Position numbers and translations under genes: made by a program. 64,000 nt of DNA from Bin5 sp965204525. Lineage in GTDB: Bacteria; Chloroflexota; Anaerolineae; Caldilineales; Caldilineaceae. The stretch's first letter is position 1; every line of letters starts with the position of its first letter. The notes under the pieces are model-generated. The model was not told the origin of the DNA and searched no databases. It saw only the letters and a program-made list of their open reading frames with translations. The stretch is from NCBI GenBank assembly GCA_965204525.1, contig OZ241994.1, forward strand, positions 4,340,001-4,404,000, in the 5' to 3' direction. This document shows positions 10,549 to 18,511 of the stretch, in pieces.

Positions 10549-10896
10549 TCACGGCTCAACGGGGAGAGCATTGAACTCAGCGATCACGGCACCCGCCGGC
10601 AGTTGCGCCACCACATCCAGGTACCACCACCAATGTTCAGGTGTCACATCCGTTTCCGTCTCTCGCCAGCGCGCCAGATCTGCAATCGTCTGAATCGCCT
10701 GATAGAACAGATGCGCACGTTGCAGCAAACGCTTATCTGCATCCGCCAGCCGTATCTGCTGTTCCGTAGTCAGCTGATCTTCCACCCGATGAAGCTCACT
10801 CCGGGTCATAAGCATCTGCAGGTGCTCCATGCCGCTGACATCCGGGAAGTCAACATCTGTCTCGTACGCAGATAGATTTCTTTCGATAGCGGTCAT
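10549..10896 (-). CDS. Hypothetical protein, 115 aa
   Basis: Reverse-strand gene of unknown function in the gap between the two trailer copies. The protein is acidic and largely helical by composition (MEHLQMLMTRSELHRVEDQL, RLADADKRLLQRAHLFYQAI) with an unusual aromatic patch, EHWWWYLD, near residue 88. No signal peptide, membrane segment or catalytic motif is visible. AGAAGAGAT lies 6-14 bases before the ATG as a weak ribosome site. Protein-like composition and lack of a better frame on either strand support it being real. It may be cargo inserted when the array trailer was duplicated. A small antitoxin- or HEPN-like role is possible but unsupported. Confidence 0.6.
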   Translation of the reverse strand: MTAIERNLSAYETDVDFPDVSGMEHLQMLMTRSELHRVEDQLTTEQQIRLADADKRLLQRAHLFYQAIQTIADLARWRETETDVTPEHWWWYLDVVAQLPAGAVIAEFNALPVEP

Positions 10897-11037
10897 GACA
10901 GGATCTCTTCTAATACACCAAGTCTATCGAAAACAGATTTACGCAAGTATAAGTCAGGCCGTTCAACTATATATGCGCTCTCAAGAACGCCGCCCATGTC
11001 CAACATGACCAACCAGGTCTGCCAATGGGCCGCTCAA

Positions 11038-11156
11038 GTATCCATGGCTGAGAGGTCATGGCTCCATTTGCCCTACCGCATGGCGCGCAGCAGCCGGGGC
11101 TACACATTGTACGAGCGGTTCACCGAGCCCGCGTAGTTCGCAATTGAGAGGGAAAT
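11038..11156. repeat. Array trailer segment, copy B with an orphan degenerate CRISPR repeat
   Basis: GTATCCATGGCTGAGAGGTC at 11038 is an isolated repeat about 600 bp beyond the array. It combines the variant bases seen separately in the last three array repeats. The match to copy A continues for about 85 bp past the repeat. Within the shared 27 codons the substitutions I see (GGA/GGC, CTG/TTG, TAT/TAC) are all synonymous. Confidence 0.85.
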
Positions 11157-11208
11157 CGGACAAAAGGCGATAAAACAGGAAAGGCACAATACGCCGGGTA
11201 GTCATAGT

Positions 11209-11385
11209 TCATTCGGCGAGCAGCTCAGCCAGGTGGCGGTTCCGCTCAACGCTGGCCCGGAAATGCGCCCAGGATGCTGTTCGCTGCGCTCCGAGATGGT
11301 GAATTCCTACGGCCCAATATTGACATATTGCCTGGACCCGTTTTTTAGGCAGGTCACCAACCCTTGCGCTTACAACTGATACCAC
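11209..11385 (-). pseudogene. Possible small ORF or gene remnant, 58 codons
   Basis: Reverse-strand frame from GTG 11385 to TGA at 11211-11209. It encodes a protein-like sequence that includes KKRVQAICQYWAVGIHHLG and ends RHLAELLAE. It runs across the palindromes in front of the COG0523 gene, so it is unlikely to be an intact expressed gene and may be the 3' remnant of one. No family was recognised. The rest of 11157-11456 shows no other gene. Confidence 0.3.
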
Positions 11386-11419
11386 GTATCATTTGGGTTC
11401 GTTTTGATACCACGTATCA
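11377..11419. promoter_or_regulatory. Two tandem palindromic operators TGATAC-CAC-GTATCA
   Basis: The same 15-bp sequence, TGATACCACGTATCA, occurs at 11377-11391 and 11405-11419, 28 bp apart. That is close to three helical turns, so both sites face the same side of the DNA. Each has perfect 6-bp arms. They lie 38-80 bp before the likely start of the first COG0523 gene and are probably repressor sites for it. Zur is a natural candidate but the sequence differs from the palindrome in front of the Zur-like gene. Confidence 0.75.
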
Positions 11420-11456
11420 ATTGGATTCGCAAGATAAAAATGAAAGCGAGTGTGTT

Positions 11457-12548
11457 TTGAACCCGAAATCTGATCTCCAACCCATTCCCGTGACCATCAT
11501 TACCGGATTTCTGGGTTCTGGGAAGACCACGCTGCTCAACCGCATTCTTCATGCAGAGCATGGTCTGCGCGTGGCTGTGCTGGTGAATGACTTTGGCGCC
11601 ATCAATATCGATACGCAGCTCGTTGTAGGTATGGAGGAAGACACGATCAGCCTTGCCAACGGCTGCATCTGCTGCACCATCCGCGACGACTTTCTCAAAG
11701 CCACACTCGACCTGCTCCAGCGGCCACAGCCACCCGAATATATCGTGGTTGAAACCAGCGGCGTCTCCGACCCACTCGAAGTCGCGCTTACGTTTCGGTC
11801 GACCCGGCGCGTGCGGATTGACAGCATCCTGACCGTGATGGATGCCGAACAGAGCCTGGGCCTCGACCGGCGCCATGAGGCGCTGTCCGTCCATCAGGTC
11901 GGCATGGCGGATATCGTCATCCTGAATAAGGTCGATCTGGTGAACGGGGCACAGCTTCAAGCGGCGCGGGATTACATCCGGGACATCGTCCCCCAGGCAC
12001 GCATCATCGAAACGACACAAGCAGATGTGCCGCTTGAACTGCTGTTGAATGTGGGTCAATTTGAAATCGAGCGTCTGGCAAGCCGCCAGCCACACGATAT
12101 TCATGTTCATACCGAAGATGAAGAACACGGACATGAAGACGACGAACACCACCATCAACATACAGACCACACGCTGGTTTTCAGCACCTGGAGCTGGCGC
12201 AGTTCGCAGCCTGTCTCATTTCGCGCCTTGCAACGGATGGTCAACCGCCTGCCGGAAACGATCTATCGCGCCAAAGGGATTTTCTTTCTGGCGGATGCCC
12301 CCGGTCAAAAGGGGATTGTGCAGGTCGTAGGCAGACGCGCCAGCCTGACCTTGACCGAGGATGGTTGGGAAGATGCAGCGCCACACTCGCAGCTCGTCGT
12401 CATTGGCGCAGAGGGGAGTGTAGACGGGGATGATCTGAACCAGCGCATGGAAACCTGTCTGGCAGTCAATGCCCCGAAATCCGAATGGGGACATGTCACG
12501 CGCACCGTCACTGAATGGCTGCGCCAGCGGCTGCCCGGCAGCTCATGA
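11457..12548 (+). CDS. COG0523/CobW-family GTPase metallochaperone, copy 1
   Basis: G3E GTPase of the CobW/ZNG1/YeiR group, which delivers zinc or other metals to client proteins using GTP. The start is taken as TTG 11457 (363 aa), because the longer frame runs through the operators. Seen: Walker A GFLGSGKTT near residue 19, the hallmark metal site GCICCTIR (CxCC) near 71, ETSGVSDP, G4 motif NKVDL, and a His-rich segment HVHTEDEEHGHEDDEHHHQH near 220. The C-terminal CobW-C domain contains TLVFSTWSW. It is followed 26 bp later by a paralogue and then by an ABC metal importer, so a low-zinc response role is likely. The tandem upstream palindromes suggest repression. Confidence 0.88.
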   Translation: MNPKSDLQPIPVTIITGFLGSGKTTLLNRILHAEHGLRVAVLVNDFGAINIDTQLVVGMEEDTISLANGCICCTIRDDFLKATLDLLQRPQPPEYIVVETSGVSDPLEVALTFRSTRRVRIDSILTVMDAEQSLGLDRRHEALSVHQVGMADIVILNKVDLVNGAQLQAARDYIRDIVPQARIIETTQADVPLELLLNVGQFEIERLASRQPHDIHVHTEDEEHGHEDDEHHHQHTDHTLVFSTWSWRSSQPVSFRALQRMVNRLPETIYRAKGIFFLADAPGQKGIVQVVGRRASLTLTEDGWEDAAPHSQLVVIGAEGSVDGDDLNQRMETCLAVNAPKSEWGHVTRTVTEWLRQRLPGSS

Positions 12549-12574
12549 ACTACGATGAAGGAGGAACTCCTGAT

Positions 12575-13723
12575 ATGGAGAGCCATCACTTCCCGGCGCC
12601 AGTGACGATTCTCAGCGGCTTTCTCGGCGCAGGCAAGACCACCCTGCTTAACCACATCCTGCACGGCAATCACGGTCTGAAGATCGCGGCGCTGGTGAAC
12701 GACTTTGGCGCGATTAACATTGACGCCCAGTTGGTCGTCGGTGTCGAAGGCGAAACGGTCAATCTGTCGAACGGCTGCATCTGCTGCACGATTCGTGGTG
12801 ACTTGCTGAAGGAAACGCTCAAACTGCTGCGGCGGGAGGACCCCCCGGAATACATCATCATCGAGACCAGCGGTGTATCCGATCCTATCGCTGTCGCCAA
12901 TACCTTCCTGGCGCCTGAAATCAAACCGTTGGCGCGGCTCGACAGCATCCTGGTCGTCGTGGATGCCGGTCATATCCTGACACTGGACGAAGAAAATTTA
13001 GGGCTGGCGCTGGATCAGATCGCCGTCGCGGACATCGTGGTACTGAACAAAGTCGATCTGGTCACGGCGGAGGAGCTGGAAGAGATCAAAACCGATCTGA
13101 TGCGACGCATTGCGCCGAGAGTGAAGATGAGAAAGGCGTCTCTCAACGTAGTGGACATCAAGACCGATCTGGTTGGACGCACTGTGCCGGAAGCGCGCAT
13201 TCTGGAAGTGACTTACGGACAGGCGCCGCTGGAACTGGTGCTGGGTGTGGGCGAGTATGCACCGGAACGCCTGCAGCGGCGCGCCGAGCGCGATGTGCAT
13301 GTGCATGGCGTGGATGAGGAACAGGATCATGATGGCGGGCATCACCATGAACATACCGACCATACGCTGGTATTCAGCACCTGGAGTTGGACGACGGATA
13401 AACGGCTGTCGCTGAAAGCGCTACGCGGGATGTTCGAGGAACTGCCCAGTACCATCTACCGCGCTAAAGGTGTAGTTCAGCTGCATGATATGCCGGACAA
13501 CAGGTGGATTCTGCAAATGGTGGGCAAAAGCGCCAGCCTGACGCTGGCCGATGAATGGGGCGATGAGCCGCCCCGCACGCAGATTGTGATGATCGCCTCG
13601 CATGGCGGGCTGGATGTTGAGGCGCTCCGCACGCAGCTGGAAGCCTGTATCGTTGCGGATACGCGCCCCGCTGCCGTGAGGCAGAAGACCGCCAAAACGG
13701 AATGGACGCGCGAACGTCAGTAA
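12575..13723 (+). CDS. COG0523/CobW-family GTPase metallochaperone, copy 2
   Basis: A 382-aa paralogue of the preceding gene. ATG 12575 is preferred over ATG 12545 because AAGGAGG lies at 12558-12564. It has Walker A GFLGAGKTT, GCICCTIR, ETSGVSDP, NKVDL and a His-rich tract (HVHGVDEEQDHDGGHHHEH) before TLVFSTWSW. It differs by an insertion after NKVDL: IKTDLMRRIAPRVKM is followed 11 residues later by IKTDLVGRTVPEARI, an internal near-duplication missing from copy 1. The two genes are probably co-transcribed and may be specialised for different clients or metal levels. Confidence 0.88.
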   Translation: MESHHFPAPVTILSGFLGAGKTTLLNHILHGNHGLKIAALVNDFGAINIDAQLVVGVEGETVNLSNGCICCTIRGDLLKETLKLLRREDPPEYIIIETSGVSDPIAVANTFLAPEIKPLARLDSILVVVDAGHILTLDEENLGLALDQIAVADIVVLNKVDLVTAEELEEIKTDLMRRIAPRVKMRKASLNVVDIKTDLVGRTVPEARILEVTYGQAPLELVLGVGEYAPERLQRRAERDVHVHGVDEEQDHDGGHHHEHTDHTLVFSTWSWTTDKRLSLKALRGMFEELPSTIYRAKGVVQLHDMPDNRWILQMVGKSASLTLADEWGDEPPRTQIVMIASHGGLDVEALRTQLEACIVADTRPAAVRQKTAKTEWTRERQ

Positions 13724-13956
13724 GCCGCATATGGGAAAAAGAAAACGACAAAGGGAACATGGTTCGAAAACTGACCTGCGACCTGTGTTCTCAAAACCAA
13801 GAACTCAGGCAGCTTACGTTTGATGGCCTGATTGACCAATGCTAAGATTGGCAACGACAGCGATTCATCCCATTTGCGAACGCCCCATGTGGTCTGATTG
13901 AGCCGGCAAGAGATTTATCTATTCATTGACCCGTCCCGTCGAAAGGTGCTGCGCCT
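13724..13956. other. Intergenic region before the metal-binding lipoprotein gene
   Basis: 233 bp without a convincing gene. It contains the short inverted repeat CCAAT-GCTAAG-ATTGG near 13837-13852. No copy of either putative metal-regulator palindrome was found. Confidence 0.4.
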
Positions 13957-14952
13957 ATGCCTACTCCACCCAGAATTTTCCTTCTGCTGGCGCTTGTCAG
14001 TCTTCTGTGCGCCTGCGGAGGAAACAGGGCGGAGCCCCAAGAGGAACGTCTCCAGGTCGTCGCCACCGTCTCCCCCATCACCAACATCGTCTACAACATC
14101 AGCGGTGACCACGTCGAGCTGACCGGCCTCGTGCCCGCCGGCACCGACTCGCATACCTTCGAGCTGGCCCCCTCCGACGCAGTCACTCTGGCCAGTGCCG
14201 ATCTCATCTTCATCAACGGGCTCGACCTGGAGACCTCCGCAATGCAGATGGCAGAGGCCAATCTGAAGGACGGAGGCGAGATCGTTCTCCTCGGTGAAAT
14301 GGTCATCGACCCTGAAGAGTATGTTTTCGATTTCTCCTTTCCCGAAGAGGCCGGCAGCCCCAATCCCCACCTGTGGACCGACCCGATCTTCGCACTCCAG
14401 TACGCCGAAATCGTACGCGACAGGTTGACCGCCCACGACCCGGACAACGCCGCAGCATACCAGGCCAACTATGACGAGTTCGCCGCGCGTATCGAGGCGC
14501 TGGATGCCGCCATTCAGGCCACGACCGCCAGCATCCCCGCAGAAAACCGCAAACTGTATACCTATCACGATTCGTTCGCCTACTTCGCGCCCCGCTACGG
14601 CTATACAGTTCTGGGCGCGATCCAACCGGCCGATTTCTCGGAACCGTCGGGTCAGGAGGTCGCGGCGCTCATAGACCAACTGCGCGAAGGCGCCGTACCC
14701 GCCATCTTTGGCTCGGAGGTCTTCCCCTCCCGCGTTGTCGATCAGATCGGCCGCGAGGCGGGCGTGCAGTTTGTCAGCACCTTGAGCGACGACGATCTTC
14801 CCGGAAATCCGGGGGACCCTGAACATTCCTACATAGGTATGATGGTGGAAAACCTGAAAACAATGGCGGAAGCCCTTGGCGGCGACCCCGCGCTGATGGA
14901 CGGCCTGGAGACCGACAACGTGCCCGGCCCGGACAGTTCCGTTAACCAGTAA
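13957..14952 (+). CDS. znuA: ZnuA-like periplasmic metal-binding lipoprotein (cluster A-1)
   Basis: Substrate-binding protein of a metal ABC importer, 331 aa. The N-terminus is a lipoprotein signal (FLLLALVSLLCACGG), with lipidation most likely at C20. Metal ligands expected for the A-1 family are visible: H66 in TDSHTFEL, H138 in NPHLWTDP, H204 in YTYHDSFAYF, and an acidic residue in SDDD near 278-280. A His at the third position favours zinc over manganese proteins, which usually carry Glu there. The charged His-rich loop of classical ZnuA is absent, so manganese or iron cannot be excluded. It is separated from znuC and znuB by the regulator gene and two eroded copies of its own 3' part. 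Confidence 0.88.
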   Translation: MPTPPRIFLLLALVSLLCACGGNRAEPQEERLQVVATVSPITNIVYNISGDHVELTGLVPAGTDSHTFELAPSDAVTLASADLIFINGLDLETSAMQMAEANLKDGGEIVLLGEMVIDPEEYVFDFSFPEEAGSPNPHLWTDPIFALQYAEIVRDRLTAHDPDNAAAYQANYDEFAARIEALDAAIQATTASIPAENRKLYTYHDSFAYFAPRYGYTVLGAIQPADFSEPSGQEVAALIDQLREGAVPAIFGSEVFPSRVVDQIGREAGVQFVSTLSDDDLPGNPGDPEHSYIGMMVENLKTMAEALGGDPALMDGLETDNVPGPDSSVNQ

Positions 14953-15008
14953 CTTAAGCGATGCCAGGCAACGATAACTCGAATGGATGCCCTAAAAGCG
15001 CCAGTACT

Positions 15009-15086
15009 GTCCTGGGTTCGATTCAACCGCACGACTTCTCCGAACCGTCCGCGCACGACGCGGCCAACGTGCCGGACACTGAGTAA
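15009..15086 (+). pseudogene. Eroded fragment of a znuA 3' region (remnant 1)
   Basis: Reads VLGSIQPHDFSEPS then NVPDTE and a stop. This matches znuA VLGAIQPADFSEPS joined to its C-terminal NVPGPDS, so the middle has been lost. There is no start or signal sequence. It is a decayed duplicate rather than a gene. The rest of 14953-15282 shows nothing else except the operator at 15253. Confidence 0.75.
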
Positions 15087-15252
15087 ATTCGCTAAGCAGC
15101 AGAAACGCCTCGATGAAGGATATCTGTGAAGCATTATGAGATTTTCCGTCTCGTCGGCAAGATGGTACAGTCAACAGGAGCAGTTGGACGCGAGTAAGCG
15201 GTTGACGGGAAACCGGTATTGACGCCGCCGGCCGGCGCTACACTGCACCTTA

Positions 15253-15268
15253 TTGCGAAAATTCGCAA
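15253..15268. promoter_or_regulatory. Palindromic operator TTGCGAA-AA-TTCGCAA
   Basis: A perfect inverted repeat with 7-bp arms and a 2-bp centre, 14 bp before the ATG of the Fur-family gene. A palindrome this close to the start fits autorepression by the regulator. The TTG at its left end could be read as a start, but that would make the operator part of the gene. Confidence 0.75.
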
Positions 15269-15282
15269 CAAACAAAATTATC

Positions 15283-15720
15283 ATGTCCCACAATACCGTA
15301 GAGATCAATCAGCAGTTGCGCAAAGCCGGCTACCGGGTAACGCCCCAACGCCAGCTCATCCTGGACGCCGTCTGTCAACTCGGTGACCATGTCACGCCCG
15401 AAGCCGTGTACGACCATGTACACCGCACCGCGCCCACGCTGAGCCGGGCGACTGTCTACCGGGTACTGCACTTTCTGACAGAACAGCACATCCTGGCGAT
15501 GGTGTATATGGCCGACGGCCGGCTCGCCTACGAGATGGCCGGCCCAGAGCCGCATCACCACCTCGTCTGCCGCACCTGCGACAGCCTGCTCGAGCTGCCG
15601 CACAGCGTTTTGCTGTCCTTTCTCCTGGCGATGGAGTCCCAATACGACTTTGAGATCGACGTAAGTCATCTCTCATTCTTTGGGCATTGCACCGACTGCC
15701 GCAGCTCTGACGGCGCCTGA
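15283..15720 (+). CDS. zur: Fur-family metalloregulator, probably Zur
   Basis: A 145-aa repressor. The winged helix is N-terminal (RVTPQRQLILDAV, then TPEAVYDHVHRTAPTLSRATVYRVL), followed by the regulatory metal segment EPHHHLVCRTC and the C-terminal CTDC, giving the two CxxC pairs of the structural zinc site. ATG 15283 is used instead of TTG 15253 because the latter lies in the operator. The position between znuA and znuCB points to zinc or manganese control, most likely Zur. The znuA-like remnant downstream begins almost at its stop. Confidence 0.85.
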   Translation: MSHNTVEINQQLRKAGYRVTPQRQLILDAVCQLGDHVTPEAVYDHVHRTAPTLSRATVYRVLHFLTEQHILAMVYMADGRLAYEMAGPEPHHHLVCRTCDSLLELPHSVLLSFLLAMESQYDFEIDVSHLSFFGHCTDCRSSDGA

Positions 15721-15726
15721 CGCCCC

Positions 15727-15868
15727 CGCCGAGGAAAGCGTGCCGGCCATCTTTGGCTCAATCCTCTTCCCCGATGTGGAAAACATGAAGACGCTGGCGA
15801 GCGTGCTGGGGGGCGACCCCTCGCTGATGGATGGCGTAGAGGCCGGCAACGCGCCCGACAGCGAATAA
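15727..15868 (+). pseudogene. Eroded fragment of a znuA 3' region (remnant 2)
   Basis: Encodes SVPAIFGSILFPDVENMKTL then ASVLGGDPSLMDGVEAGNAP and a stop. This matches znuA AVPAIFGSEVFPS and VENLKTMAEALGGDPALMDG with the segment between them deleted. A 62-codon frame opens inside zur at 15680 but has no signal peptide or metal ligands, so it is a remnant and not a small gene. Confidence 0.8.
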
Positions 15869-15885
15869 GAGGTCAGGAAGCGCCA

Positions 15886-16710
15886 ATGAATCCGCTCATC
15901 GAATTAAGAGGCGTAGCCTTCGGCTACGGCTCGTTCAATGTTTTGGACGAGATCGACCTGCATCTGCATCCCGGCCAGTTTGTCGGCCTGGTGGGGCCGA
16001 GCGGCGCCGGCAAGACTTCCCTGTTGAAGCTCATTCTGACCCTCCTCACGCCAGGAGAAGGAGAGATCCAGCGCGTGCGTCCCGACCTGCGTATCACCTA
16101 TGTACCGCAGATTGAGACCGTCGACTGGAGTTTCCCCGTCACGGCCGAGGAGGTGGTGTTGATGGGCCTCGACCACCGCCAGAACATCTGGCCCTGGCCC
16201 CGCTCCCGCGAGCGCAAAAGGGCGCGCGAAATCCTGGAGCGGTTGGAGATCGGCCACCTGGCGGAGCGCCATATCCGCGATCTCTCCGGCGGACAGCAGC
16301 AACGCGTTTTCCTGGCCCGGGCGCTGGTCGCAGACCCGGAAGTTCTCGTGCTGGATGAGCCCACCACCGGCGTGGATGTCCGCAGCGCCGAAAATATCTT
16401 CCACTGGCTCACCGTGCTTAATAAAGAGGGAATGACGATCCTGCTGACTACCCACGACCTCAACATGGCCGCCGCCCATGTGCCCTGGGTCGTCTGCCTC
16501 AACCGCCGCATCGTAGCCCAGGGGCCCCCGCAAGAGATCTTTACCGAAGAGATTCTGGGCCATGCTTACCAGGGAGACTTCATTGTCATCCGCCAGGACG
16601 AGCTGATCTTCGTGCAACAGAGGCCCCATCCTCACGGTCTGAAGGAGGTGCTCCCGGACCCGGTGGAAGGGGGCCTGCCCAATCACGACAGCGTGGAAAA
16701 GATAGTTTAG
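15886..16710 (+). CDS. znuC: Metal ABC transporter ATP-binding protein (ZnuC-like)
   Basis: A 274-aa cytoplasmic ATPase. It has Walker A GPSGAGKTSLLK near residue 38, Q-loop YVPQIETVDWSFPVT, signature LSGGQQQRVFLARAL, Walker B VLVLDEPTTGVD and H-loop TTHDLNM. The sequence after the Q-loop (VDWSFPVT.EEVVLMG) is typical of manganese/zinc importers. AGGAAG lies about 8 bp before the ATG. The permease gene follows after 32 bp, so the two form an operon working with the upstream binding lipoprotein. Confidence 0.93.
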   Translation: MNPLIELRGVAFGYGSFNVLDEIDLHLHPGQFVGLVGPSGAGKTSLLKLILTLLTPGEGEIQRVRPDLRITYVPQIETVDWSFPVTAEEVVLMGLDHRQNIWPWPRSRERKRAREILERLEIGHLAERHIRDLSGGQQQRVFLARALVADPEVLVLDEPTTGVDVRSAENIFHWLTVLNKEGMTILLTTHDLNMAAAHVPWVVCLNRRIVAQGPPQEIFTEEILGHAYQGDFIVIRQDELIFVQQRPHPHGLKEVLPDPVEGGLPNHDSVEKIV

Positions 16711-16742
16711 CCCAATACCGCCTCAAAGGAGGCCTGACCGCT

Positions 16743-17597
16743 ATGGACGTTCTGCTTTCCCCGTTTCAATATGAGTTCTTTCGCAACGGCACCATTGCCG
16801 CCGTCCTCGTCGGCGGCCTCTGCGCCCTGATCGGCGTCTACATCGTCCTGCGCGGCATGAGTTTCATCGGCCACGGCCTCTCCCACGCCGTCTTCGGCGG
16901 GGCGGTTGTCGCCTTCATTCTCCAGTTCAACTTCTACGTCGGGGCGGTGTCCTGGGGTTTTATCGCCGCCCTGCTGATCAATCAGACCGTACGCAAAACG
17001 ACAATCAGCGCCGACGCCGCCATCGGCGTGGTGACGACCGCCAGTTTCGCCTTGGGGGTCGCGCTCATCTCACGCTACCGCCGCTTCTCCCAATCGTTCG
17101 ACGCGGCCCTCTTCGGCAATGTCCTCGGCGTCACCCCGACCGACATTGCCGTGATCGTCTTCGTTACCCTGGCGGCGACGTTTATGATCTTTTTCTTCTA
17201 CAAGCAGCTGCTCTTCACGACTTTCAATACCGAGGTCGCACAGGTCTACGGGGTTCCCACCGTCTGGATCGAGACCTGGTTTGCCCTGATACTTGCGGCA
17301 GTGATCATCGCCGCAGTCCAGATCATGGGCGTGACGATGATCGGGGCGGCGCTGGTCGTCCCTCCGATTACGATTCGGCTGCTGACCGACAGCTTCCATC
17401 GCCTCATGATCTACTCGACAGTTTTGGGCGCGGTGACCGGACTGATCGGAATGTATCTCAGCTTCTACGTGGACGTGTCCAGCGGGGCGTCGATTGTGTT
17501 GCTGCAATCGATACTTTTCTGCATCACTCTCTTCTACGTTGCCAAAATACGCAACAGACGCCGGTTTGTCGGAACGCCGGTCTACGGTCCAACCTGA
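16743..17597 (+). CDS. znuB: Metal ABC transporter permease (ZnuB-like)
   Basis: A 284-aa inner-membrane protein of the ABC-3 family with about seven hydrophobic segments. The opening PFQYEFFRNGTIAAVLVGGLCALIG, then LRGMSFIGHGLSHAVFGG and later GVTMIGAALVVPP, are family hallmarks. AAAGGAGG at 16726-16733 precedes the ATG. It pairs with the ATPase just upstream. Transcription converges with rnc; the short gap has an inverted repeat (CGTACAC/GTGTACG, about 17636-17663) that might act as a hairpin. Confidence 0.92.
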   Translation: MDVLLSPFQYEFFRNGTIAAVLVGGLCALIGVYIVLRGMSFIGHGLSHAVFGGAVVAFILQFNFYVGAVSWGFIAALLINQTVRKTTISADAAIGVVTTASFALGVALISRYRRFSQSFDAALFGNVLGVTPTDIAVIVFVTLAATFMIFFFYKQLLFTTFNTEVAQVYGVPTVWIETWFALILAAVIIAAVQIMGVTMIGAALVVPPITIRLLTDSFHRLMIYSTVLGAVTGLIGMYLSFYVDVSSGASIVLLQSILFCITLFYVAKIRNRRRFVGTPVYGPT

Positions 17598-17694
17598 AGG
17601 GGTGAGCGTAGAGAGAGGGTGGCAATTGGAGGGCCCGTACACGAGAGGTAGCCCTGTGTACGGAGCAGAACGTTGACGGCGGGGAAAACGGCCT

Positions 17695-18483
17695 TCACCT
17701 TTCGCTCTCCATCTCTTCCATCTCCACAGACGCCAGTTCGTATTCCTCAGCCAACCCGCTGTCTTCGTACCCGGGCGTCGTCTGCCCCAGGCGAAACAGC
17801 GCCATCGCCGCCGCGGCCTGTTCGGCCTCCTGTTTGCTCTGCCCCTGGCCGACGCCGTAGGGCTGCTTGCCGATCGTCACCTGCCGCGTGAAAAGCCGGG
17901 CATGGTCCGGCCCCTCCGTGTGGACCGTTCTGTAACGGGGCGTCTGTCCCATCGCCGCCTGCACCCACTCCTGCAGGCGGCTCTTGGGATCCTTGGTCAG
18001 TGCGTGCTGTGCCACGCGCCCGATCTCCTCGATCAGGCGCGGTTCGAGAAACTCGCGCAGCGCCGAGAGTCCCTGATCAAGGTAGAGGGCGCCGATAAAG
18101 GCCTCGTAGGTATCGCACAGCGTCGTGCGGCGGCCGCGCCCCCCACTTTCCTCCTCGCCGCGCCCCAGCAGCAGGTAGTCGCCCAGTCCCAACTCCCTGG
18201 CGAAGCGCGATAACGTCTCCCGTTTGACCAGCGCCGACCGCAGATTCGTCAGCTCACCTTCCCGCCGCTCCGAAAATCGTCGGAACAGCAGCTCGCTGAC
18301 AATGAAACTCAGCACCGCATCCCCCAGGAATTCAAGACGCTGATTGTCCTGCAGGTCAATTTCTTCATCGGCCTCGTGCAGGTAGCTGCGATGAACAAAC
18401 GCCCGTTGCAGCAGGGCGCGATCATTGAAGCGGACGCCTACCGCGCCCTCAAGTTCGTTCCAAGTATCGTGCTCGAACTCCAT
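17695..18483 (-). CDS. rnc: Ribonuclease III
   Basis: A 262-aa double-strand RNA endonuclease for rRNA and mRNA processing. The N-terminal RNase III domain has the signature NQRLEFLGDAVLSF (E51, D55) and a second acidic cluster CDTYEAFIGALYLDQG. The C-terminal double-stranded RNA binding domain runs from DPKSRLQEWVQ to QSKQEAEQAAAAMAL. Length is somewhat above the usual 220-240 because of an acidic tail after the RNA-binding domain. It lies just downstream of the threonine-synthase-like gene on the same strand, 28 bp apart, so the two may share a transcript. Confidence 0.95.
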   Translation of the reverse strand: MEFEHDTWNELEGAVGVRFNDRALLQRAFVHRSYLHEADEEIDLQDNQRLEFLGDAVLSFIVSELLFRRFSERREGELTNLRSALVKRETLSRFARELGLGDYLLLGRGEEESGGRGRRTTLCDTYEAFIGALYLDQGLSALREFLEPRLIEEIGRVAQHALTKDPKSRLQEWVQAAMGQTPRYRTVHTEGPDHARLFTRQVTIGKQPYGVGQGQSKQEAEQAAAAMALFRLGQTTPGYEDSGLAEEYELASVEMEEMESER

Positions 18484-18511
18484 GCCAATGCCTCCCTGGC
18501 ACAGAAAAACG

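Noticed and set aside
15680..15868. 62-aa ORF after zur as a separate small gene
   Set aside because: It opens inside zur and its recognisable part is a broken copy of the ZnuA C-terminus, so it was called a remnant.
17636..17663. CGTACAC/GTGTACG inverted repeat as a terminator between znuB and rnc
   Set aside because: The loop is long (about 14 nt) and no T-tract follows on either strand, so it is mentioned only in the znuB entry.
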